Positions 48,831 through 57,056 of a stretch of 64,000 nucleotides of DNA are shown here, in pieces. Positions within the stretch are counted from its first letter, which is position 1. Every line of letters begins with the position of its first letter. The position numbers and the translations under genes are program-made. The stretch spans positions 1 through 64,000 of the forward strand of contig NZ_JAEKMI010000010.1 of assembly GCF_020217485.1 (NCBI RefSeq), given 5' to 3'. This stretch comes from Mycobacterium sp. WUMAC-067. GTDB lineage: Bacteria > Actinomycetota > Actinomycetes > Mycobacteriales > Mycobacteriaceae. The notes beneath the pieces are model-generated. The model was not told the DNA's origin, made no database searches, and saw only the letters and a program-made list of their open reading frames with translations.

Positions 48831-49687
48831 CGTTTGACGAACTTCACCACGGCGTCGCTGAACGCGTCGTTGTCGTCGCCCGCGGCGGTGTGCCCGGCGT
48901 TGGACAGCTCGACGAACTCCGCGCGCGGCACGGTGGCCAGGAAGTGCCGAACGCCCTCGGGACTCACCACGTCGGACAGCTTGCCGCGGATCAGCAGGAC
49001 CGGAATCCTCAGGTTCTTGGCGGCCTGCTCGAAGCTCTCGGTGCGCAGTTCGGGATCGTCACCGGGCTTGGTCATGAACGCCGGGTCCCAGTGCCAATAC
49101 CAGCGGCCGTCGCGCAGGCGCAGGTTCTTCTTCAGCCCCTCGGGGCTGCGGGGCTTGCTCCGGTAGGGCAGGTAAGCGGCGACGGCGTCGGCGGCCTGCT
49201 CCAGCGACTCGAACCCGTCGAGGCCGCTGAACATGAAATCGCGGATGCGGGCGCTGCCGCCCTTCTCGAATCGGGGTACCACGTCGACGAGCACCAAGCG
49301 GGTCACCTTCGCCGGGCCGGCCCGGTGCGCGGCGAGGATGCCCGTCAGCCCGCCCATGCTCGCCCCGATGATCGTCACGGGCCGCCCGATCGCCTCCAGG
49401 ACCCGCAGGACGTCGCCCGTCAACGTCTCGATTTCGTAGTCGGCATCGGGTGAGCGATCGCTGTCACCGTGCCCCCGCGAGTCCAGGGCCACCACGTGCA
49501 GCCCCTCGTCGGCCAGGGTCTGACCGGTGTTCTTCCACGAAAACCGGTTCTGCCCGCCGCCGTGCAGCATCAGGATGCTCGGCCGGCCGGCGGCGTCGGC
49601 GCCCCGATTCCATTCGTCGGCGACCAGGGTGATGCCCTTGTAGCCGGCAAACTCAACCGTCTCGGGGCTGCTGCTGACGGTACTCAT
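48827..49687 (-). CDS. bpoB: alpha/beta hydrolase, BpoB family
   Basis: The 286-residue hydrolase is annotated in relatives as a non-haem peroxidase/haloperoxidase. It has HGGGQ oxyanion residues (42-46), the nucleophile S110 in GASMGG, and a late His in NAGHTAAGDD. ATG 49687 (MSTVSSSPETVEF) was chosen as the family start over upstream in-frame codons in the intergenic region. Peroxidase activity is an annotation carried by the family; simple ester hydrolysis is equally plausible. Confidence 0.88.
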   Translation of the reverse strand: MSTVSSSPETVEFAGYKGITLVADEWNRGADAAGRPSILMLHGGGQNRFSWKNTGQTLADEGLHVVALDSRGHGDSDRSPDADYEIETLTGDVLRVLEAIGRPVTIIGASMGGLTGILAAHRAGPAKVTRLVLVDVVPRFEKGGSARIRDFMFSGLDGFESLEQAADAVAAYLPYRSKPRSPEGLKKNLRLRDGRWYWHWDPAFMTKPGDDPELRTESFEQAAKNLRIPVLLIRGKLSDVVSPEGVRHFLATVPRAEFVELSNAGHTAAGDDNDAFSDAVVKFVKR

Positions 49688-49808
49688 GCGTCCTGACGTT
49701 ACATAGGCCACATAAGCACTCTTGCGGGGGTCGACGACGCGATGACTTTCCGTGTTCGTGGGGGTCTGTCTGACAAACCCCCACCAGCGATCCCAGGAGG
49801 CCACGCAG

Positions 49809-50297
49809 ATGCCATCGATCACCCCGTCGTTATGGTTCGACGACAACCTGGAGGAAGCGGCCAGCTTCTACACCGAGGTGTTCCCGAATTCCCACATCGA
49901 GGGGCTCAACCGGACCACCGAGGCCGGGCCGGGGGAGCCCGGCACCGTCCTGTCGGGCAGCTTCGTGCTCGACGGTGCACGGTTCATCGGGATCAACGGC
50001 GGCCCGCACTTCCAGTTCAGCGAGGCGGTGTCGTTCACGATCCACTGCAAGGACCAGGACGAGGTCGACTACTACTGGGACCGGTTGACCGACGGCGGCG
50101 AGGAATCCCAGTGCGGCTGGCTCAAGGACCGCTTCGACCTGAGCTGGCAAATCGTCCCCGACCGGCTCTATGAACTGATCGGCGATCCCGATCGGGACCG
50201 GGCGGCGGCGGTCACCCGAGCGATGTATGGCATGCGCAAGATCATCATCGCCGAGCTGGAAAGGGCCGCAGAGGCGTCCGGCGATCCCGTCCGATGA
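49809..50297 (+). CDS. PhnB-type VOC protein
   Basis: The 162-residue VOC-fold protein belongs to the PhnB/3-demethylubiquinone methyltransferase-like family. The N terminus ITPSLWFDDNLEEAASFYTEVFPNS and the GGPHFQFSEAVSFTIHCKDQDEVDYYWDRL segment are characteristic, as is CGWLKDRFDLSWQIVP. A Shine-Dalgarno AGGAGG at 49795-49800 supports ATG 49809. Despite the old name such proteins are not methyltransferases; the substrate is unknown. Confidence 0.85.
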   Translation: MPSITPSLWFDDNLEEAASFYTEVFPNSHIEGLNRTTEAGPGEPGTVLSGSFVLDGARFIGINGGPHFQFSEAVSFTIHCKDQDEVDYYWDRLTDGGEESQCGWLKDRFDLSWQIVPDRLYELIGDPDRDRAAAVTRAMYGMRKIIIAELERAAEASGDPVR

Positions 50298-50436
50298 GTC
50301 TTCGTCTGCCGAAATCGGTTGCTATAGGCACCATCTGAAGAACATCCCGCTCCGGTCGGTGCGTCGCGGAGCCGCACGGGTTAGGTTTGTCCGTGCGGAC
50401 GCGCCGAACAGGAGTGGATATGGCGGACAACGCGAG

Positions 50437-51339
50437 ATGACCGAGCCGCGGTGGATCGACGTGCCGGGACCTCCCGGGGATCTCAAGGCGCTGACCTGGG
50501 GACCCGCCGACGGCCCGATTGCCGTATGCCTGCACGGCTTTCCCGACACGGCCTACGGCTGGCGCAAGATGGCCCCGCTACTTGCGGCGGCGGGCTGGCG
50601 GGTCATCGCGCCGTTCATGCGCGGATACGCGCCCTCGTCCATTCCCGACGACGGCAGCTATCACGTCGGGGCGATCATGGACGACGCCCTGCGGGTGCGG
50701 GAGGCCGCGGGGGGAACCGACCGCGACGTGGTGATCGGCCACGACTGGGGTGCGCTGGCGGCCACCGGTCTGGCCGCGATGCCCAACAGCCCGTTCACCA
50801 AAGCCGTGATCATGTCGGTGCCGGTCTCGGCCGCATTCCGTGGCCAGGTGAGCGAGCGGGGCCGGCTGGCCCGTCAGCTACCGCGTCAGCTGCTGCGCAG
50901 CTGGTACATGTTCTACTTCCAATTGCCTTTGCTGCCAGAGCGTTCCGCGCGCTGGATCTTGCCTCTGCTGTGGCGGCGATGGTCGCCGGGGTATCGCGGT
51001 GCCGACGAGGATTTGCGACACGTCGACGCCGCGATCGGCACACCGGAAAGTTGGCGCGCGGCGCTGGGAACGTACCGGGCGACGCTGCGCAACACCAAGC
51101 CCCCGCAGCGGTACGCCGAATTGAACGAGCGCTGGACCGAGGCGCCCATCCTGCCGAGCCTGTATCTGCACGGCCGCGACGACGGTTGCATGACTTCAGC
51201 TTTCGCGCATTGGACGGAGAAAGTGCTGCCGCCCGGAAGCGACGTGGCCATCATCGATCACGCCGGGCATTTCCTGCAGCTCGAACAGCCCGAGAAGGTG
51301 GCCGAGCGGGTGCTTGCGTTCGTCGGCTCACCCGGCTGA
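50437..51339 (+). CDS. ephC: epoxide hydrolase EphC
   Basis: The 300-residue alpha/beta hydrolase has the oxyanion motif HGFPD (33-37), the nucleophile D103 in GHDWGAL typical of epoxide hydrolases, and a late His in DHAGHFLQLEQPE. It is predicted to open epoxides to diols in the cytoplasm. ATG 50437 (MTEPRWIDVPG) was chosen as the family start; the in-frame extension upstream overlaps the VOC gene. It matches Rv1124 by gene order. Confidence 0.9.
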   Translation: MTEPRWIDVPGPPGDLKALTWGPADGPIAVCLHGFPDTAYGWRKMAPLLAAAGWRVIAPFMRGYAPSSIPDDGSYHVGAIMDDALRVREAAGGTDRDVVIGHDWGALAATGLAAMPNSPFTKAVIMSVPVSAAFRGQVSERGRLARQLPRQLLRSWYMFYFQLPLLPERSARWILPLLWRRWSPGYRGADEDLRHVDAAIGTPESWRAALGTYRATLRNTKPPQRYAELNERWTEAPILPSLYLHGRDDGCMTSAFAHWTEKVLPPGSDVAIIDHAGHFLQLEQPEKVAERVLAFVGSPG

Positions 51340-51343
51340 CGCC

Positions 51344-52585
51344 ATGACTGCGCGCCGGATGGCCGCCGTCGACGCGCAGTTCTACTGGATGTCGGCGAAA
51401 ATCCCCAGCGACGAGTTCCTGCTCTACGCCTTCGACGGCGCGCCCGCCGACCTGGGCCGAGCCGTCGAACAGGTTCGCGGCCGCGCCGACGCATGCCCCG
51501 GCCTGTCGGTGCGGGTCCACGACCGGTCCGCGCTGAGGTATCCGCAGTGGGTTTCCACTCGGGCCGTGCCGGAGCAGATCGTGTGCCAGGAACTCGCCGA
51601 TCGCACCTGGGATGGCTGCCTGGCGGCGGTGGCCACGCTTGCCGACAGCCAGCTGGACGTTCGCCGGATGCCCTGGCGGCTGCACGTGTTCACGCCGGTC
51701 CTCGGCATCCCGGGCGTCGACGGCCCGGGCGCGGTAGCGGTCGTGCAGATCGCGCATGCGCTGGCCGACGGGGGCCGCGGTGCGGCGATGGCGGCCTGGC
51801 TCTTCGGCCGGCACGTTCCGGTGCCCGAGGTGCGACGGCTATCGGCGGGGTTCCTGCCGTGGCGGGCCGTGCAGGCGGCCCGCGGCCACCGCCGCCAGGT
51901 CCGCGATATCCGCGCGGGCCTGTTGACGGCCGGGGCCGGGCCGCGGCCGCTGCTGGCGACGAACACCCGCCCGGACGGCGCCCGCTCGGTGCGCACTCTG
52001 GTGCGTCCCCGCGCGCAGCTGCGCGGGCCCACCGTCACCGTCGGGGCGCTCGCCGCCGTGTCGACGGCTCTGCATCGTCTGCTCGGACCCGGATCCGAGT
52101 CGTTAGGGGCGGAAGTCCCGATGGCCAAACCCGGTGCGCCGCATGCTAATAACCACTTCGGGAACGTGGTTGTCGGGCTGTACCCGCAGCTGGACCTGGA
52201 TGCGCGGCTGCGGCGGATCGCGGCCGACCTGGCCAACGGCCGGCGCCGCTTCGAGCATCCGGCCACCCGCGCGGCCGACCGGGCCTTCGCCGCGGTGCCC
52301 GCACCGCTTTTGCGTTGGGGCATCAACCAATTCGACCTCGACCAGCGTCCCACACAGGTGGCTGGCAACACCGTGCTGTCCAGCGTCTACCGCGGTGCGG
52401 CCGACCTGAGCTTCGGCGGCGCCCCGGTCGTGCTGACGGCCGGGTATCCGGCGCTGTCGCCGATGATGGGCCTGACGCACGGCGTGCACGGCATCGGCGA
52501 CACCATCGCGATCAGCGTGCACGCGTCGGCGTCGGCCGTTCCCGATATCGACGCCTACGTGGCGCTGCTCGAGGCGGCCCTATAG
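51344..52585 (+). CDS. WS/DGAT-superfamily acyltransferase-like protein (Rv1125-like)
   Basis: The 413-residue protein has the CoA-dependent acyltransferase layout. A motif HALADGG in VVQIAHALADGGRG stands where the wax-ester synthase/DGAT motif HHxxxDG occurs, with the first His replaced (AHALADG). C-terminal DUF1298-like blocks NNHFGNVVVGLYPQLD and GIGDTIAISVHASAS follow. It begins four bases after ephC. Activity may differ from classical WS/DGAT enzymes because of the His change. It converges with the winged-helix gene with no spacer. Confidence 0.83.
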   Translation: MTARRMAAVDAQFYWMSAKIPSDEFLLYAFDGAPADLGRAVEQVRGRADACPGLSVRVHDRSALRYPQWVSTRAVPEQIVCQELADRTWDGCLAAVATLADSQLDVRRMPWRLHVFTPVLGIPGVDGPGAVAVVQIAHALADGGRGAAMAAWLFGRHVPVPEVRRLSAGFLPWRAVQAARGHRRQVRDIRAGLLTAGAGPRPLLATNTRPDGARSVRTLVRPRAQLRGPTVTVGALAAVSTALHRLLGPGSESLGAEVPMAKPGAPHANNHFGNVVVGLYPQLDLDARLRRIAADLANGRRRFEHPATRAADRAFAAVPAPLLRWGINQFDLDQRPTQVAGNTVLSSVYRGAADLSFGGAPVVLTAGYPALSPMMGLTHGVHGIGDTIAISVHASASAVPDIDAYVALLEAAL

Positions 52586-53200
52586 CTATTGCGCGTCGCC
52601 GGATCGGGCCGCTTCCTCACGGGTCAGGCCGACGGCGACGATGAGTTCTTCGTGCAGTTCGAACCACACGGTGTGGTAGGAATCGACCAGCGGCCTGGTC
52701 AGCCACGCGGTCTGCCCCGCCTTGATTTTGTCCAGCGCCGCAGCGAGTTTCGTCGCGTAGGCGTTCAGTCGCGGTAGTTTTGCCGTGGCGGCCTCGACGA
52801 TCGGCACGGCGCGGGCGTGCACGTCGTCGAGGCGGGCCAGCACCGCGGCGTCATACTCGGCATCGTCGTGGGCGTTGGGAACGCCGTCCGGGCCGCCCCT
52901 GAGCTGCCAATCCGTCACGAGGCGTTTGAAGTCGGCGTTGACGGCGCGAAAGTCGTCGTACACGGCGGCCATCGCGCCCGCATCGACGCCCTCGCGTTCC
53001 TGGGCCAGCAGCGCCGCCAACCTGTCGCGGCCGGCGGGGGTGATCTGCACGGTCGCGCCCTCGGCCAGCAGACCCGCCGCGGTCAGTTCCTCGAGGAGGG
53101 GGCTGAGGTCGCCGGGATCCACCCCCAACGTCGCGGCCAGGTCGGTTCTGCTCAGCCGACCTTTGAGCCGGACCCCTTGCAGCACACCCAATTCGGTCAT
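52586..53200 (-). CDS. winged-helix protein coupled to ppdK (Rv1126c-like)
   Basis: The 204-residue protein has an N-terminal MarR-like winged helix (about 1-62, LSRTDLAATLGVDPGDLSPLLEELTAAGLL, then a wing) and a long helical C-terminal domain. The start ATG 53200 overlaps the ppdK stop by four bases, so the two are co-translated. A regulator or partner of PpdK is inferred from context. It matches Rv1126c by position. Confidence 0.83.
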   Translation of the reverse strand: MTELGVLQGVRLKGRLSRTDLAATLGVDPGDLSPLLEELTAAGLLAEGATVQITPAGRDRLAALLAQEREGVDAGAMAAVYDDFRAVNADFKRLVTDWQLRGGPDGVPNAHDDAEYDAAVLARLDDVHARAVPIVEAATAKLPRLNAYATKLAAALDKIKAGQTAWLTRPLVDSYHTVWFELHEELIVAVGLTREEAARSGDAQ

Positions 53201-54777
53201 GACGCCGCCCCTGCGGCCAGGCGCAGCGCGGTCAGCATGACGATCAGCGGGGTGGCCGAGACCACGTCGGTGTGTCCGCTGTCCATGGCGGCGCGCACGG
53301 CGGCCTCGGAGCTGTCGCCCAGGTGCGGATGGCCGCCGGTGATATGAGCGCGCAGCGGGCTGACGCGCCGCGCGATGTCGGCCAGCTCGCGCAGTTCCGG
53401 CGAATCGTCTTCCGACCAGGCGGACAGGCTCAAAAGTCCTTCGCGCACTTCGCCTTCGGCACCATCGACGGTGATCTGTCTGCCCGCCAGCGAGGCCGCC
53501 ACGCCCTGACCGCAGCCCACCACCGCCACCCGGCCCAGTTCGCGGCTGACCACCGCCGCATGGCTGGCGGCGCCGCCGACCTCGGTGACAACGCCCTGCG
53601 CGGCCAGCATCCCTGACACGTCTTCTGGCCGGGTGTGATCGCGCACCAGGATCACCCGTTCGCCACGGTCGGCGGCGCGCAGCGCCTCGTCCACGTCGGT
53701 GTACGCCGTGCCCGATGCCACACCGGGACAGGCCGGCAGGCCCTTGGCCAAAAGCGGTGCCGCCAAGCGTATTTCGGGCTGAAGCGCGGGAAGCAGCAAC
53801 CTCTGGACGTGTGCCGGGGTCACCCGCCGCAGTGTTTCCGCATCGTCGATGAGTCCCTCGTGGCGCAGCTGTAGCGCGGTGCGCACCGCCGCCTGCGCCG
53901 ACCGTTCCGCCGCCCGCGTCTGCAGCAACCACAGTTTGCCCTTTTCGACGGTGAACTCGATCTCTTGGACGTCGGAGTCCAGCCGCTCCAGGGTGGCGGC
54001 GGCGGCGATCAGCTCGTCGTAGACGGCCGGCTGCTCATCACGCAGTGCGGTGATCGGTTCCACGTCAACCGATCCCGACACCACGTCGTCGCCCTGGCCT
54101 CCGGGCAGCCACTCGCCGAACGGCTCGTTGTCGCCGGTGATCGGGTTGCGTGAAATGAATGCCCCGGCACCGGAATTGGGGCCGAGGTTGCCGAACACCA
54201 TCGCCTGCACGACCACGGCGGTGCCGTGCTGATCACCGAAACCGTAATGGGCGCGGTAGGCGACCGCGCGGGGCGAGTTCCACGAGGCGAACACCGCCTC
54301 GATGCCGGCGCGCAACTGCGCGTACGGGTCGGCCGGCACCTCGCGTTGGTCACCGCCGCCCACGATGCGCCGGTACATCGCGCAGAACCGCCGGCGGGTG
54401 TCGCGGGCGAACGCCGGGTTGCCGGCGGCCGCCAGCGCCTGCTCGACGTCGTCGTTGATGCCCAGGTCCAGGATGGTGTCCATCATGCCCGGCATGGACT
54501 GGGTGGCCCCCGAGCGCACGCTGACCAGCAGGGGGTGCGGTCCCCGTCCGAACGTGCGCGAGGTCTGCGTCTCGAGCCAGCCCATCCGGTCGAGCACGCC
54601 GTCCCAGATCGCGTCCATCGTCGCCGCGGGGTCGGCGAGATACCGCAGTCCCACCTCGGTGGTGATGCAGAAGGCGGGCGGCACCGGCAGCTGGTGGCGG
54701 CGCATCAGCTGGATGCCGTGGCCCTTGTTGCCCAGCAACTCGCGCGGGTGGCTCGATGTGCCGTCCAGCAACACCAC
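53197..54777 (-). CDS. ppdK: pyruvate phosphate dikinase, lacking the PEP-binding barrel
   Basis: The 526-residue protein holds the PPDK ATP-binding domain (about 1-300, with SVRSGATQSMPGMMDT and GNLGPNSGAGAFISRNP) and the swivelling phosphohistidine domain (about 345-440, H406 in GGAASHAAVVSRELG). The C-terminal TIM barrel that binds PEP/pyruvate, about 350 residues in full-length PPDK, is missing, as in the shorter mycobacterial PpdK. GTG 54777 is chosen; frames from GTG/ATG 54960-54969 would leave almost no room for promoters with the divergent doxX gene. The exact start is uncertain. It matches Rv1127c. Confidence 0.85.
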   Translation of the reverse strand: MVLLDGTSSHPRELLGNKGHGIQLMRRHQLPVPPAFCITTEVGLRYLADPAATMDAIWDGVLDRMGWLETQTSRTFGRGPHPLLVSVRSGATQSMPGMMDTILDLGINDDVEQALAAAGNPAFARDTRRRFCAMYRRIVGGGDQREVPADPYAQLRAGIEAVFASWNSPRAVAYRAHYGFGDQHGTAVVVQAMVFGNLGPNSGAGAFISRNPITGDNEPFGEWLPGGQGDDVVSGSVDVEPITALRDEQPAVYDELIAAAATLERLDSDVQEIEFTVEKGKLWLLQTRAAERSAQAAVRTALQLRHEGLIDDAETLRRVTPAHVQRLLLPALQPEIRLAAPLLAKGLPACPGVASGTAYTDVDEALRAADRGERVILVRDHTRPEDVSGMLAAQGVVTEVGGAASHAAVVSRELGRVAVVGCGQGVAASLAGRQITVDGAEGEVREGLLSLSAWSEDDSPELRELADIARRVSPLRAHITGGHPHLGDSSEAAVRAAMDSGHTDVVSATPLIVMLTALRLAAGAAS

Positions 54778-54986
54778 GGAATGCTCGGGAGGCGCGGCCC
54801 TGCTTGACGCGGTTTGGTGGGCGCCGCCTCGTGCGGTACGAGCCGTGGTGCACCCCCTTTGTGGCTTAGCTACCGATGCCGACGTCGGAACGCCCGCTAT
54901 GTTCCCACACGTACCAGCGGATAAAGCGCCGTAGCTGCTCGGCGGCTCTTGTCTTGCCACCCGCCCCATGATCTAGGTTTACAGTT

Positions 54987-55508
54987 ATGACTTCATATGA
55001 CACGTTCCATGACGTCGGAGTACTGATCCTGCGGCTGGTGTTGGGCGTGACGTTGGCCGCGCATGGCTACAACAAGTTTTTCGGCGGCGGCCGCATCCCG
55101 GGCACCGCGCGGTGGTTCGAGAGCATCGGCATGAAACCCGGAAAGTTCCACGCCACCGTGGCGGCGACCACGGAAATGGCCGCGGGCCTGGGTTTGGCGG
55201 TGGGGTTGCTCACCCCGATCCCGGCGGCGGGCTTCGTCTCGCTGATGCTGGTCGCGGCCTGGACGGTGCACCGCGCCAACGGCTTTTTCATCGTCAAGGA
55301 GGGCTGGGAGTACAACCTGGTGTTGGCGGTCAGCGCGGTGGTCGTGGCCACGCTGGGCGCCGGGAAGTACAGCCTGGACCACCTGGTCTTCGGGAAGAAC
55401 TGGATGGACGGCTGGCACGGTCTGGCGATCTCGGTGGTGCTCGGACTGGCCGGGGCCATCGGCCAGCTGGTCATCTTCTACCGGCCGCCGGCCAAGCAAG
55501 TCGGCTAG
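54987..55508 (+). CDS. DoxX-family membrane protein
   Basis: The 173-residue protein has four hydrophobic helices (about 10-28, 58-77, 80-98 and 108-125) plus a C-terminal one, and the DoxX start LILRLVLGVTLAAHGYNKFFGGG. DoxX proteins are proposed to work with membrane redox complexes; direct function is unclear. It is divergent from ppdK; ATG 54987 is preceded by GGTTTACAGTT. Confidence 0.85.
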   Translation: MTSYDTFHDVGVLILRLVLGVTLAAHGYNKFFGGGRIPGTARWFESIGMKPGKFHATVAATTEMAAGLGLAVGLLTPIPAAGFVSLMLVAAWTVHRANGFFIVKEGWEYNLVLAVSAVVVATLGAGKYSLDHLVFGKNWMDGWHGLAISVVLGLAGAIGQLVIFYRPPAKQVG

Positions 55509-55522
55509 CTCGCTCCTCTTTC

Positions 55523-55544
55523 GCCCAACGTCGAGTTGTTGGGC
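55523..55544. terminator. hairpin between convergent DoxX and amine oxidase genes
   Basis: GCCCAAC at 55523-55529 pairs perfectly with GTTGGGC at 55538-55544 around an eight-base loop. It lies midway in the 59-base gap between the two stop codons. There is no T tract. Confidence 0.4.
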
Positions 55545-55567
55545 CGACGCGCGGGCGCTGCGCCCCA

Positions 55568-56947
55568 CTAGTCGACGTTCGAGGCCGCCACCGCCGCCGT
55601 GTCCGCCGCGGTCACCTCGGCGGCGGCGCGCTCGCCGGAGCGAATGGCACCGTCGACCCACCCGCACATGACGGCCGAGCTCTCGGTGCCGGCCCAATGG
55701 ATGCGACCGCAGGGTTCGCGCATGGTGTAACCGAATTCGGTCAGCACGCCGGTGGGGGCGTGGCTGATCATGCCGCCGCCGGAATACCGCTCCATTGTCC
55801 AGTTCTGCTCGTGGAATTCGCGATAGTCGTTCGCCTTGCTACCGAAGCGATCGACGAGTTCGCCGATGACGACCGCTTTGCGTTCCGCCTCGCCGAGCCT
55901 GCCCAGCCGTCGCGCGGCGGGTCCCTCGCTGATGACGCACATGACCCCCGGGCTCCCCGCGTCGGTGCAGGCGTCGATGGTCAGGGTGGCCGGCGATCCC
56001 GGCGCGGCCGTCTGGCCGGACAGCCCGTCGGCACGCCAGAAGGGCTCGTCGTAGACGACCGAGATCTTGATGACGGCGCCGCTCGGCATGCGCTGGTGCA
56101 GGAAGGCCCGGTCCACCGGCAGGGCCGGTTCGTAGACGATCGACGTGGCGATCGCCAGCGGGATCGCGACGATCACCCGCCGCGCCCGCACCGTCATGCC
56201 CTCGGCGCTGACGGTGACGCCGTCGGCGTCCTGCGCGATCTGCCGGACCGGCCGCGACAGGTGCACCGCGTCGCCGAGTTCGGCGGCGATCTGTCGGTAG
56301 ATGGCGCCCATGCCGCCGACCGGGCGGGCGTCCTGGGAGCCGCCCTTGCCCGTGATGGCGAAGGTCGGGCCGCCGGCGGATCCCGTCTGCAGCAACGCCC
56401 ACAGCAATGACGTCTCGGATCCCGCCGAGGTGTACAGGCCGGACAGGGCCATGTTCAGCATTTCCCGGGCCGCCTTGGACAGCGTGTTCTTCTCGATCCA
56501 CGCGCCGAGGCTGATCCGGTCCCACTCGGCGGCTTCCTTTGCCTCCCAAGGGGCTTCGCGGGGGATCGCTTTGCACATCCTTGCGAACGACATCAGGGCG
56601 AGGCCGAGGTTGGTGACGGCCCACGGGCTCATCGTCCAGGGGATGGTGCCGCCGTAGCGGTGCTTCTTGCCCCCGACGATCATCATCGCGTCGCCGTCGT
56701 TGTGCTGCTTGTACTCCGGCACGCCGAACTCGTTCATCAGCGCGTAGATCCGGTCCTGGCCCGGGCCGATCCACGCGCCGCCGCGGTCGATCCACGTCCC
56801 GTCCGGGCGGGTCTCGGTGAAGGTGCGCCCACCGACCCTGTCGCGCGCCTCCAGCAAGGCCACCGATCGGCCCGCCTGGTGGAGCCGCAAGGCGGCTGTC
56901 AGGCCCGCGAATCCGGCTCCAACCACGCAATAATCGACCTCAGACAC
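55568..56947 (-). CDS. FAD-dependent amine oxidase
   Basis: The 459-residue flavoprotein of the monoamine oxidase family has the FAD-binding motif GAGFAGL at 10-16, RVGGRTFT with GGAWIGPGQDRI in the N-terminal third, and the C-terminal GRIHWAGTESSAVMCGWVDGAIRSG signature. It should oxidise amines to imines with hydrogen peroxide; substrate is unknown. GTG 56947 was chosen because GAGGAG lies about eight bases upstream; an ATG 24 bases earlier is possible. It resembles the M. tuberculosis AofH family, but this locus is not that gene. Confidence 0.88.
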   Translation of the reverse strand: MSEVDYCVVGAGFAGLTAALRLHQAGRSVALLEARDRVGGRTFTETRPDGTWIDRGGAWIGPGQDRIYALMNEFGVPEYKQHNDGDAMMIVGGKKHRYGGTIPWTMSPWAVTNLGLALMSFARMCKAIPREAPWEAKEAAEWDRISLGAWIEKNTLSKAAREMLNMALSGLYTSAGSETSLLWALLQTGSAGGPTFAITGKGGSQDARPVGGMGAIYRQIAAELGDAVHLSRPVRQIAQDADGVTVSAEGMTVRARRVIVAIPLAIATSIVYEPALPVDRAFLHQRMPSGAVIKISVVYDEPFWRADGLSGQTAAPGSPATLTIDACTDAGSPGVMCVISEGPAARRLGRLGEAERKAVVIGELVDRFGSKANDYREFHEQNWTMERYSGGGMISHAPTGVLTEFGYTMREPCGRIHWAGTESSAVMCGWVDGAIRSGERAAAEVTAADTAAVAASNVD

Positions 56948-57056
56948 GGCTGGCTCCTCAACCTCGTCCACCCCAGCGGCAAACTACACCGAGCGGGTGC
57001 CGGCGGTGCGGGGTTAACGCGATTTCTCCCGCGAGGCCGCGGGCAGCGGCAGTAGA

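Noticed and set aside
54350..54853. 167-codon minus-strand frame with a GTG start near ppdK
   Set aside because: It overlaps the ppdK N terminus in another phase; the PPDK ATP-binding motifs are in the other frame.
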